From the NCBI GenBank assembly GCA_948567375.1, contig OX419759.1, positions 21,668,744-21,732,743 of the forward strand: a stretch of DNA of 64,000 bases, written 5' to 3'. Below are positions 46,511 through 57,049 of the stretch, in pieces. The notes under the pieces are model-generated. The model was given only the letters and a program-made list of their open reading frames with translations. It did not search any database and was not told the DNA's origin. Made by a program: the position numbers and the translations under genes. The stretch's first letter is position 1. Every line of letters starts with the position of its first letter. The DNA comes from Lunularia cruciata. Taxonomy: Eukaryota; Streptophyta; Marchantiopsida; Lunulariales; Lunulariaceae.

Positions 46511-49500
46511 CAAAGTTATGGAGTGGTAGAGCTGCTATGGTGGGTGGTAAAGGAGCTCCAAGTCATGGAAGATGAGGTGGTAGAGGATCTACACCTAGTA
46601 GGAGTGCAATACCTGCCCTTACTTCTAATACAACCATGGCTACTTGGATTGAGAAGTTGGAGCAGAGATTGGCTAGCATGGCCATAGCTCAAAAGAGATC
46701 AGATTTGGGTGTTGAGGCTTCCACTTCATGTGTGGAGCAACAAAGGTGGATGCATTGGCTGCATTGACAAGGATTTCAGTACATGCTTCAGAGCCTAGAG
46801 GAGAGAGTCAACGGAGTTGGACCCTCAAAGAGGAGAGGTTGGTAGACAGATCAAACTTCCTTAGTCTTTTACACTCTTTGAGGCACTATAGATGATATCC
46901 ATGGCTCCTAGATATCCTACTATAGGTGTGGTAGGTGGTGATTAGTGCATGATGGACTACCTACTAGTCAGCCACCTGCTACTACACATATTGAGTCTAG
47001 CACAATGTTGGGGGCAACTCAGTTGATTATGCATTTTCTATTATTCTCAACTAGTGACATGTTTACCTTGGGAGTTGACCCAACCCTAGTGTTCTGATTG
47101 GCTACCATGCATTGTGAGAGTAGGGATGATGAGGTCCCTACTACTAGGGCAGAGGTGGTTGATAGTGAAGAGGTGGTTGATAGCTGACTTGGTTGAGGAG
47201 TATGAGATTTGCTCAATGACTAGTGGTTTATGGCAAACAATAACAACTAGATTAGAGGAGTTACCAGCTAGACCGGCCTTTGAGCAAGCACAATTTACAC
47301 CTAGGGTTGTCCTATTGGATAACCAAAGGGGGATTTTTTATTTGGTGGGACCTTTAGGGAAGGTCTATACACCACAAAGGATCTTACTAGACTTTGTTGC
47401 ACAACCTCTTATGTTGAGGAAGGTTGTAGTTGTCAATCTATGGTTGCAGAAGACCAATGTAGAGAGGTGTCCATTACAGATCCAAACATCTTTAGGGAGT
47501 TCTACATAGTACATCACATGTGGAGAGGATGAGTATATTGCCTACCTGTACACTTCAATAGTGGCAATCTTGGCTCACTACAGTTCTATGAGCTGGCTTG
47601 TCTCTCACTCAAGATGAACCTCTAATGGCTATTATGGTAGTGCACCATGGACTAAGAAGGAAAAGAACCCCAACTCTATCATACTCCTCCAAGGCTAACA
47701 CTCCAATACTCAAGATATTGCTCACTAGAGAGGTCAATGAGATAAATATAGTTGCAAATGAAAGGATGATGAGTACTTCCTCATCCCTTGTTTATATACT
47801 TGTGAAATAGTTACGCACCAAAGTTACTAATTGTTGGAGAAACTCAAGTTACTAGGCTAAAAGCCAAGTAAAGTCAAAAAGTATAAAGGAATATCCATCC
47901 ACATGGGCATATTCCACTAAGCATGTGATCTTATCTTGACCCAACCACTAAGTCAAGGATTCCTTCACATGGCTTATCCTTGGACTAAGAAGAATCTAAA
48001 ACAAAAAGGCTTGCGGGCCCAAGAGTTCTCAACTCTTTCCTCAAAGCCAAATACCTAGGAATAATACCAAGTCAACATGCTAGAATCCAAAATAGTGGTG
48101 CTCATCTTTTCCACTTTCTCTAAAGTAAGTTCCCCTCTATCTTAGCTATGACCAATTTTAGCTAATCATGACTAATGTAGAACCATCCTTTATCTCTATA
48201 AAAATAATATCTCTCAAGTACTTGTAATACAAAGCTAAATATCACAATACTACACACATGCACAAATGGGTGTTACAGTTTAGGACCATGGCGGCTTCAA
48301 TTTTAGTTTTCAATGGTTTTGTTACTTAGCATGGTGACTTATTGGAAAAGAATGCCCATGAAGAAGATACTCCAGTACTAAAGGAGATCACTTGGATTTG
48401 GAGTACGAGTAGGATTGTTCCATGTTCTATTGTGGAGTATAGATGAGACATTGCAACAACATGCAGATCAATTGGTGTAGCAAGCTTGGAGTGGAGCCTT
48501 TGTATCACCAAGAGACCAATGTGAGGATGAGCCTCTAGAGTTGATTACCTTGACACCTTTGGATACCACACTCATTGCTTGGCAATATCTAGTAGAGAGA
48601 ATATGGCTATTAGAGTTGTTTGGTGGGATTAGCACTGGACTAGCTATGGTACTACTGGTGGGTATACAAGTACATAGGTACTTGTATGTGGAGAGAGATG
48701 AGACTACTAGGTGAGTCTCTCTATGTCATGTGGCACACTTGGCTTATTGGTATCCTGAGTCATTACCAATGTCAGCAATTAGGAGTTACTAAAAGGTCCA
48801 ACCAAGAGACATTTCCTTGCTAGAGGGACTAGATCTGGAGAAGCATCTCCATTCATTTGGTGATTTTGGATGGCCATGTCAGGGACATAAACATGATGGC
48901 CAAGGTTTTAGGTCTTCAAGATCCTCATTTTGGTGTGTTTTGGAAGATGTTATGCATACTACAACATCTTTAGGTTCATCAGTCCGTTTCTCTAGCTTAC
49001 ATTTTAGAGAACGTCCATTTGATAGGTGATTCTTGTACCCAAGTAGTGGTGAGTACACATCAGGTCCATTCTTGGATGGGACCTATCATGTTGTTAGATG
49101 CAGCTAGAGTAGAATCACGGTCTCATTGTCTTTGTATTTGGTGGACAAACCTCTTACCCAAAGAGGTTCTCAACATGCTTATGATGGGATTTAGCAACTA
49201 GACCACATTGTTGACAACATCTTGGATGTTTTGTGTTAGTCTCAGATGGTGGTAGTGGTTGATAGGTTGCCTATGGCAATGATGAACCTAGTTGGACAGC
49301 CTAGGGCTGCTTTTCCTACACTTATGAGTTTCTCAAGCTCCCATGCTTCTTGAGAGGAAGGTCTTAAACTGGTTTGGAACTCACAATTATATTAATGGGT
49401 GGAGCCCAATGCCTATGAGAGAGAGCGGGCAATGGGTTTTTGGACTGGCATTACCACTATTCTAGTAGTGTTAGAGGCCTCCAAACATCGGGTGTTAGGT

Positions 49501-50180
49501 TAGGCTTTGGACTTGAACTATTTGACATGGATTGTGAGCCTTGGCTTAGTAGAGTAGCGTAAGATGCGCTTGATTAGCATCACCACTCGGACACTTGTGA
49601 GCTTTGTGCCAATCAAGATAATTCAAGAACATGATAGGAGTGATGGATTGAGTGGATGGGTATTCTTGAGACACAACCTCTGGCTAGGAGGGAGAGTGGT
49701 CCACTTGGAGTCCATCAAGGTGAGCATGGTCTACTTGGGATGCAGCTAGAGGATGTATGGAGCTTGCAGCCAGATTGGAGAGAGTTTTTCACACTAAGGT
49801 TGGGACCTCTAGTGGTTGGAAGCATGACACTATTGGCTTAAAAGGGCCTAGTGTAGCAACAAGTTAGTACATTTTCCACTCCTATGACAATTACAAAGGA
49901 TACTTAGGAGCCAGATCTTGGACCCAAGCTTACAAAAGGGGAAAGACAAAGAGGAGCTACATGAGTTGTTTTGCCTTCAATATGAAGGATTTAGGTGCTC
50001 TAAAGTGACATGGTGTTTGGATTGAGCTGACTAGCAATACACCAATTTTTGACATCCTTATTATATAGTGACATGGAGAGAGTATTGATTCAGAGCCAGA
50101 CCTTTTTGACATTGGTTTGGTAGAGATTTCACATGGAGAGTATGCATTAGGTACAATAATGCCAACCAAGAAGGATATCC
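46511..50180 (+). pseudogene. decayed Gypsy region between gag and reverse transcriptase
   Basis: This should hold the protease, but I could not identify a convincing D(T/S)G active site. Short frames such as 47114-47509 and 48817-49029 have no recognisable domain. A possible solo LTR of another element lies at 47832-48277. Confidence 0.4.
47832..48277 (+). mobile_element. possible solo LTR (446 bp)
   Basis: The segment starts TGTTGGAGAAACTC, ends GGGTGTTACA and contains a CTCTATAAAAATAA TATA box at about 48195-48205, the layout of a short plant LTR. I could not find a clean target duplication, so the boundaries are tentative. Confidence 0.3.
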
Positions 50181-50184
50181 ATGG

Positions 50185-51250
50185 CAACTACACAAATAGG
50201 TAGATGTGTGCAGATTACCATCCTATTAACCGACTAAATAGGGCTGATTGGTATGTCATGCCCACACTAGAGGAGATCTTTGATGCAATTGGGCATGCAA
50301 AGGTCTTTAATACTTTTGGATCTTTGAGCATGATATCATTAGTTGCCAATCAAAGAAGAAGATAAGTCCAAGATATCATTTTAGGCTATTGATCCTCATG
50401 GCAAGGATGTGTTATATCAGTAGAGGTTCTTACCATTTGGGGTTAAAGAATACTCTTGCCAAGTTCCAAAGGGTCATGGACCAGATCCTAGCTAGATTGA
50501 ACATTGGATAGACCGGATCATAGCTAGATTGATGACATTTTGGTCTATAGCACTATTGTGGAGGAGCATGAGAGATAGTTGTTGGAAATGTTTAAGAGGT
50601 TGAGATCTCATGGACTCAAATTACATCCTCAAAAGTGTAGGTTCTTCCATGATCAGGTTGAGTATTTAGGTCACATTATCTACCTTGGAAGACTTGGTGT
50701 TTAGTAGACCAAGGTGGAGGCTCTTGTACATATTCCTTGGCCTATGGATGTGAGCAGAGTGCTAGCATTCCTTGGGTTGGTGAACTTCTATCTCTACTAT
50801 GTTAGAGGTTTTAGTGCCATTGCCAAGGCCTTGAAAAAGTTGACCAAGCTTACACAAGAGTGGTGTTGGGGAGATGAGCAGGAGAAAGCTTTTGTAGAGC
50901 TCAAGGAAAGGTTGACATTTGCTCCTATTTTGAGGAGACCGATTAGAGGATGACCATTTCAGGCTCACACTGATTGGAGTATGTTGGGGCTTGGAGCAAT
51001 GCTGACCCAACATGATGATGGGGGGAAGGAGTTTATGGATGCCTATGCTAGTCACTCCAACAATTCAGTGGAGACAAAGTTCATATGAGAGAGAGTGTTT
51101 GGTAGCAGTATGGGCAGTAGTACATTTTTTATGTTACCTATTTGGTAACCTCTTTACTCTCATCATTGATCATCAGCTACTAAAGTGGTTAATGGAGTCT
51201 AACAAGAAGGAAGCTTGCACAATGGGCTCTGATTTTATAGGAGTATGATT
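50185..51250 (+). pseudogene. Gypsy reverse transcriptase and RNase H
   Basis: The reverse transcriptase reads MPTKKDIHGNY, MCADYHPINRLNRADWY, TLEEIFDAIGHAKVF, a decayed LPFG block near 50435 and IDDILVYSTIVEEHER near 50530, which still holds the catalytic Asp-Asp pair. It continues as HGLKLHPQKCRFFHDQVEYL and, from 50714, as a connection domain (FLGLVNFYLYYVRGF). RNase H follows with FQAHTDWSMLGLGAML and a DHQLLKW block. Many stops and shifts are present. This would convert element RNA into cDNA. Confidence 0.88.
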
Positions 51251-51599
51251 TCATGGTTATTCATAGACTTGGAGTGGTGAATCATGATGCAGTGGGTTGA
51301 GTAGAAACCCATGTCCTAGCTAGCAAGATCAAATTGGAGCATATTGGCATGGTGAGATAGATGAGGAGATGGTGCAAGGTTGGCATGCATCTGCCTTTCT
51401 TTATATAGTTTTTGAGGCTTTGGTGGCATCTCTCTTAGCGCATATAGGAGGAGTTTTTTAAATTGCATACACAAAGAGTGGAGATAGTGGTACAATTCAG
51501 TAAGAAATCATGATGATGTCTTAGTAATGGACTATCTTTGCATTGGTGTTATGGGTGACATAGTTGGAGACAAGGAGAGAGACCATGTTCTTCAATGAG

Positions 51600-51772
51600 C
51601 AAGACAGTCCAAATTGGAAGGTAGACACCTTCTTTGTGTGTGGGAGGATGGTAGAGTGAGAGTAGTGCCACTTCCATCTCAAAGACCACAATTGGTCCAT
51701 CATGCTCATGAGAAGCAAGGACATTTTGGAGTAAAGCGTTGTTGTCAAGAAAATAGCCCACATGTACTATTG
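51600..51772 (+). pseudogene. Gypsy integrase, N-terminal zinc-binding part
   Basis: The frame holds VHHAHEKQGHFGVKRCCQ, the H...H part of the HHCC domain, and NSPHV. It is cut at about 51772 and resumes at 55043 as WWHGMKINVQQFVARCVVYDQ-like sequence, restoring the rest of the HHCC domain. Confidence 0.8.
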
Positions 51773-54700
51773 ATGTCATTTGGTGTGAAGGTTTTGTTTT
51801 CTTGCATTGCAACGACTTTGGGTTTGGTTATTGTGTCTCAGGAATATTCTTCAAATCATTGTGAAATCAGAAGTTTTGTTAATATTTTGTGAGTTTGGAA
51901 GCTTTCAAATGATGCATAAACTCAAGAGTATCTATTAGTTTGCATGAGTTTGGGAGTTTTTAGGTGTTACACAAACTTGGGGCGTAAATTTATGTTACAC
52001 AAGCTCAGGATTTTGGTTTATGTTGCTAGGGCCTTAGGAGTATTCTTCATTTTAGTAGCAAAGCAAAAGATTTTAAGCATCGAGACAAGAGAATGAGAAA
52101 AGTTCAAGAGGAGGGCTTGGGAAAGAGTGACAGAGAAGGAATGGTAAAAGGAGAAGAGTTTTGAGGGAATAGTTTTGGCTGATGGGGATGATAAGGGAGT
52201 TAAAAATATTGAGAAAATTTTCAAAAGATATTGCTGATGACAAGGGAGTGAACGATGTTGAGAAAACTTTTGGGAGATCTTGTGAAAAAAAACAAAGGAG
52301 ATTTTTTTTAATTCTCTTCCTTTGGAGGAGCAAGGCAGGACAAAAGGGCTGGCAAGGAGGAAAGCGGAGAAGGGTATTGAGGAAGGAGAGACAGGGAAGA
52401 GAGATGAGGATTTGGAGGAGTGAGCTCGTGAGGACTGTGATAGGGAATTGAGATATCAAAGGGGATTTAGAAAGGTGGAGTAGTATCAAAGGAGTTGGAA
52501 TGACAGAAAAGTATCAAAGAAGAAACTGATAGTGAGTGTTTTGGGAAAAGAACAAGAAGGGAGTTGCCATGAAGAGAAAGAGAGAGGATTTTGGGGGAAG
52601 ACCAGGAAGTGATTTGTTTCCTAGAGAATGGTAGAGATGTTTTGGGAGAACGACAGAGAAGTTTTCTAGAGAATGACACAAAATGTGAATGGAATGCTTT
52701 TGGAAGGGAATGTGAAGTAGTTCAGAGGAGAATATGAAGACCAATTATGCTTTCAAAAGGGAATGTGAGGGTTTCAAGAGAAGGTGTGGTTTTTTGGGAA
52801 AGAATGTGACAGGTTTGGAGAGAATGGTGTTGAGTTTTCTTAGAGAAGCAAGAATGCAATATGGTCTGAGGTTGGCAAAAGGCATAAGGCAGAGGGGTTT
52901 GCCAAGAGAAGAAGGATAATTGATAGAATGAGGGAGAAGAAAGACAAGGTTTATTGGGTTTTGACTTAAGAGGGCAGCAAGGTTCAAGGACAGAGGAAGG
53001 AGTAGGGTTCACGAGAAGGAAAGCTGGTTGGGGAATTGACATAACAGTGTTGAGTGTTCAGAGAATGTAGTAAAGTTTCAAGTTTCATAGAAGGAGTGGG
53101 GTTCATGGGAAGGAAAGCTTGGCTGACGATTGAGGGAACAGTGTGAAATTTTCAGAGAATGCATTTTGAGTTTCTCAAAGAAGCAGTAAGTTTTGATTTT
53201 CAAAGGAAGGAGTAGGATTCATGGGAAGGAAAGATGGCTGACAAATTGACAGAATAGTGTTGAGTATTCAGAGAATGCAGTAAAATTTTGAGTTTCAAGG
53301 AAGGAGTGGGGTTCATGGGAAGAAAAGATTGGCAGACGATTGAGAGAACAGTGTGAATTTTAGAGAAAGGTGTTGAGTTTCTTTGAGAAGCAAGAATGCA
53401 GTATGGTTCGAGTTTGATAGAAGGCAATAAGGTTTGAGTTTGACAGAAAGCAATAAGTTTCAATTTTCAAAGGAAGGAGTAGGATTCACGGGAAGAGAAG
53501 TTAACTGATGATTGAGAGAACAATGTGGAATTTTAGAGAATGGTGTTGAGTTTTCTCAGAGAAGCAAGAATGCAGTGTGGTTTGAGTTTGATAGAAAGCA
53601 ATAAGTTTTGATTTTCAAAGGAAGGAGTAGGATTCACGAGAAGAGAAGTTGGCTGACGATTGAGAGAACAGTGTGGAATTTTAGAGAATGGTGTTGAGTT
53701 TTCTCAGAGAAGCAAGAATGCAATATGGTTCAAGTTTGACAGAAGGCAATAAGGTTCAATGACAAAGGAAGGAGTAGGGTTCACGAGAAGGGAAGTTGGC
53801 TGACAAATTGACAGAGCAGCGCTGAGTGAGAAGCTTGAGAGGAGAACTTGCTAACAACAAGACAAAGGATTGTGAAGCATGGCAAGGGTTGACAGGACAG
53901 TGAAGCTTCAAAGGGAAGTTTTGGCTGGGCAGAAGGGTCTTGAATAGGGTTTGGCAAGATAAAGAATTAATATCTTTAAAGAATTAAAGATAATGAAGGG
54001 AGGAGTTAAGTTTGGGCAGAAAAGGAGTAAGAATCAAAAGGAGCTCTTGAAGGAGAAAGCAACAGATGAGGATTGTCTACAGAAGGGAAGGATAACTCAT
54101 TGGATAACTCATTGGACAGGCTGAAGGACTATGGCGTAGAACCTTGAAGGTGAGAGAATTTGACTGTATGAACATAGAGAAGGAAGAGGGATGATGCATC
54201 AAATGAAAAATTGAGATCAAAACGGGAGAACCTTTGAGGGGAAAGTCTGGCATAAGGATCAGAGAAGTGCTTGGTTGTGCCATCAGAGTAGACCAACAAA
54301 ATTCTTTGGAGGGATCTCATCTTGGTAGTGACAGAGCATAAAAGAGAAGGAGTTGAGAAGGTTGTTTGCATGTGATTGGACAAGATTGGAAGCTCAGCTG
54401 GAATGTCCTGCTTGCCTAGGTGATAAATTAGGAATGGTCATTCCATAGGAAAGAGTTGTTTGTCTTGTCTGACCTATAGCTGTATGACTGGTTAAAGAGG
54501 ATGATTCATGAACAGATGAGTGTACTCTGAATTATGGATGTTGTCAAGGGAAGGGATCTATTTTAGGAGCTCTCGGTCCAGTCTATATGATTGACACAGT
54601 TTAGTGATCGATACGGCTGGGTTTGACCACCATTAGTTGCTTGCGGCTATTTTGCAAGTCTCACTTGAGCAGTCCTAGGAATCTGTCTGATCCAAAACCT

Positions 54701-55037
54701 CAAGCCCAAACATAAAAGAGAACTAAAAGCAAGACTACATAAGAGTAGAGCTACAAGGCCAAACACATCCAAACACAATTGAACACAACAGATCAACTTT
54801 AGCCTACGAGATCTAACATACAAACCTTGGGAGAAACCTACCCCTTGGAGTGATTAGAAAAACCTGACCTACTAGGACGTGCCTATTGGCCATACCAAAA
54901 AAGGAAGAGAATGTCAAACTTTGAGAAGGGTCAAGTCATTGACAACAATTGCAACTTAGCACAAGCAGCTAGGTGCTCGGTGCACTCTCGAGGCAAAAAC
55001 CCCGTGACATTGTACATATAGCTTACTCCTAAATCAT
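51773..55037. mobile_element. 3.27-kb insertion in the Gypsy integrase (possible solo LTR)
   Basis: The integrase reading is interrupted exactly here, and TATTG occurs on both sides (51768-51772 and 55038-55042). If the ends are read two bases earlier and one base earlier, the insert starts TGATGTC and ends AAATCA, giving TG...CA ends and a 4-bp imperfect duplication (CTAT/TTAT). It has no recognisable coding sequence, is strongly purine-rich on the plus strand and contains a minisatellite. A solo LTR or a non-coding LTR derivative is the likeliest reading. Confidence 0.6.
52995..53850 (+). repeat. minisatellite of seven units, 94-173 bp each
   Basis: Units begin with GGAAGGAGT(A/G)GG(G/A)TTCA at about 52995, 53090, 53205, 53299, 53472, 53620 and 53767. 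Each continues with an AAG..GGCTGAC block and an ACAGTGTTGAG or ACAGTGTGGAA block. The last two full periods are 148 and 147 bases; earlier units are shorter deletion forms. Confidence 0.85.
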
Positions 55038-55042
55038 TATTG

Positions 55043-55996
55043 GTGGCACGGTATGAAAATCAATGTATAACAATTTGTTGCAAGATGTGTGGTTTATGAC
55101 CAAGTGATAGCATTATTTAATGCTCCTATGCCACAACCACACCCATTACCTATCATGGGATTGGGTCTCCGTTGGAGTTTGGACTTTGTTGGACCTTTAC
55201 CATTGACTTTGAGATATTATCGGTATGTTTTGGTGATTGGTGGAGCACTTCTCCAAGTGGATTGAGTTGGTGGCACTTTCTAACAAGTCTAGTGAAGGGA
55301 TGGCTTACTCATTCTTGGATTGGGTTCTCAATCATTTTTGTGCACCAATTGAGGTTTTGACTGAAAGATAGGGTAAATAGTTCTTGGGAGAGTTTCAAGT
55401 CTTGTGTGACAAGGCTTTGATTGATTATCATACTACTTCCTATGATCACCCTAAGGCAGATGGCTTAGTAGAGAGAGTGGTTTAAATAGTGAAGAGAGGA
55501 TTGCAAAAGTATGGTTTGCAGAGAGGCCACTTGGGAGATTGGGATCTCTAGTTACCTCGGTTGGCCATGAGCTATCGGTTCAGCCAAGCCTTAGCATCCT
55601 TCTCTCCTTACTTTCTACTTCTATGGATGAGATCCAGATTTACCTACAACTATTTGTTGAGATGCTACTATAGTGTTGGACTTGGATGATCTAGATGTAT
55701 GGATGAGTGCATGTTCTCAATGGGCAGAGATCTTTTGGAGAGTAATGCCGATGGCCTTTGAGAACTTAGCAATTGCTCAAAATAGAGATACCTTATTTTA
55801 TGCTACCATTTGAGGAGGAGGAGGTTATAGACCCTTGATCCAACAATTTCATCTAGGTGATTATGTATATCTATAGCAAATAACACCGATGACACTTGAT
55901 GTTTCTACTAGCTACACTATCTTGAGAGTGCACAAGGTTTTGCCATCTTGAGTCCTTGTATTAGAAAGACATGATGGTGTTGTTTAGAAGGATCAT
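55043..55996 (+). pseudogene. Gypsy integrase core
   Basis: Reading resumes with WWHGMKINV, then LRWSLDFVGPLPLT near 55165 (first catalytic Asp region). Decayed blocks follow for the second Asp, and a YHTTSYDHPKADG-like region near 55420-55460 includes the expected E. The C-terminal part contains a YTILRVHKVLPS block at about 55915. Many stops make it inactive. The integrase would insert the cDNA into the genome. Confidence 0.78.
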
Positions 55997-56229
55997 GTGT
56001 GCAATTGTGCGCCATGCCACCTCCCAAATATTGATGGTATTATGGACCCAAACTTGGCACTTGTACGTGTTAGCTTGCAGTGTATGTTATACAGCTCTTT
56101 TGGTGGAGCTACCACTATCTTAGTGTTTGATAGATGTTTGAGAGGATGGCATATGGCATGTATGACTCTTCCCCTTATGGTGGTTCTCATGGACAAAGAT
56201 TGTGTCTTAGATGTACTTGACCTATAGGT
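55997..56229 (+). pseudogene. PHD-like finger at the integrase C-terminus
   Basis: The frame opens with an NCAPCHLP block and then shows, numbered from 55997, Cys29, Tyr32, Phe44, Cys47, His52 and Cys55 with spacing of a PHD finger (C-x2-C-x11-C-x2-C-x4-H-x2-C) and a GWHMACMTLPL block typical of PHD fingers. Tyr32 and Phe44 are each one base from Cys, and the last Cys pair is degraded. PHD fingers read histone H3 tails. In this position such a module would take the place of a chromodomain and could steer integration. The assignment rests on spacing and the WHxxC block. Confidence 0.6.
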
Positions 56230-56665
56230 AGTTCATCCTTTACATGGTAAAGAGTGTAGACAAGCAGCTAATGATGGGGCTTGATAGCACTTGACCTCTT
56301 GATCTTTTGCCCACCATGGGGTATACCATATACTAGGAGTAGATGGCTATCTAGAGTTAGAGGGACCTAATTGCTAGTTAGGGAGGCAATTGTGGCACTT
56401 TAGAGTCCATGTATGAGTTGTGCTTCTATAGTGTGTGATGTTGACAATGATATATGTTGTGTAGCAATGTATATACACATGACAATTGTCATGCCATTTG
56501 TGGCATCGCACCTAGATTGCTTGGATTTTGGAATAGTAGTGTTAGTAGTCAAGAGTATTTTGGTAGTTACTTACAGACTACTTGTTGACAGTCAGATTTT
56601 GTGTTTGGGGTATTGACTACATGGTGGGGTCCACTATCACTTAGCACCATTTGCACTATCGGATG

Positions 56666-56868
56666 TGCCATCAACAGGACCATTATGGTTGGAGACCATA
56701 GGGTATACTTTTGAAGTGCAGCTCCAGAGAGCTCAATTCTCTAATGTTGAGCCTTTGAGTTCTTGGCTATGGTGGACAAAGGTTGGTGAGCATCATTTGG
56801 ATTCTCTTAGCTAGAGTGGATGTGGTTTGATTGTTATCAATGCCCAATTGTTGATAGATTATGGAGTG
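56666..56868 (+). repeat. 3' LTR start of the Gypsy element (truncated)
   Basis: It matches 40530-40730 from GACCATTA to GATTATGGAG. Homology stops at 56868. A separate direct repeat of about 95 bases (56393-56485 and 56929-57030, TTTAGAGTCCATGTATGA start) flanks it. Confidence 0.55.
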
Positions 56869-57049
56869 ATAGATCAAGTGCTAATCTGATTGAGTGTGAT
56901 TTGAGTTGTGTAAAAAAACTGATTATTGTAGTACTTTAGAGTCCATGTATGACTTATATGTGAGTTGTGCTTCTATAGTGTGTGATGTTGACAACAATGC
57001 ATGTTGTGTAGTGATGTATATACACATGACAAAATTATGAATAATGAAT

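Larger units (their letters stand above)
40530..56868 (+). mobile_element. old Ty3/Gypsy element split by two insertions
   Basis: Direct-repeat segments at 40530-40730 and 56666-56868 look like matching LTR starts. Between them lie, in Gypsy order, gag with two zinc knuckles, reverse transcriptase, RNase H, integrase and a C-terminal PHD-like finger. A 3771-bp unit (41537-45307) and a 3.27-kb insert (about 51773-55037) interrupt it; without them the element is about 9.3 kb, a normal size. The coding part is heavily decayed. The full LTR length and the primer-binding site were not resolved. Confidence 0.7.

Noticed and set aside
52073-52489. 138-codon minus-strand ORF in the purine-rich insert
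   Set aside because: It is the reverse of a purine-rich low-complexity stretch (Ser/Leu/Phe/Pro-rich) and has no domain.
52995-53850. Evenly spaced repeats as a CRISPR-like array
   Set aside because: Units are contiguous, degenerate and 94-173 bp long without unique spacers; it is a eukaryotic minisatellite.
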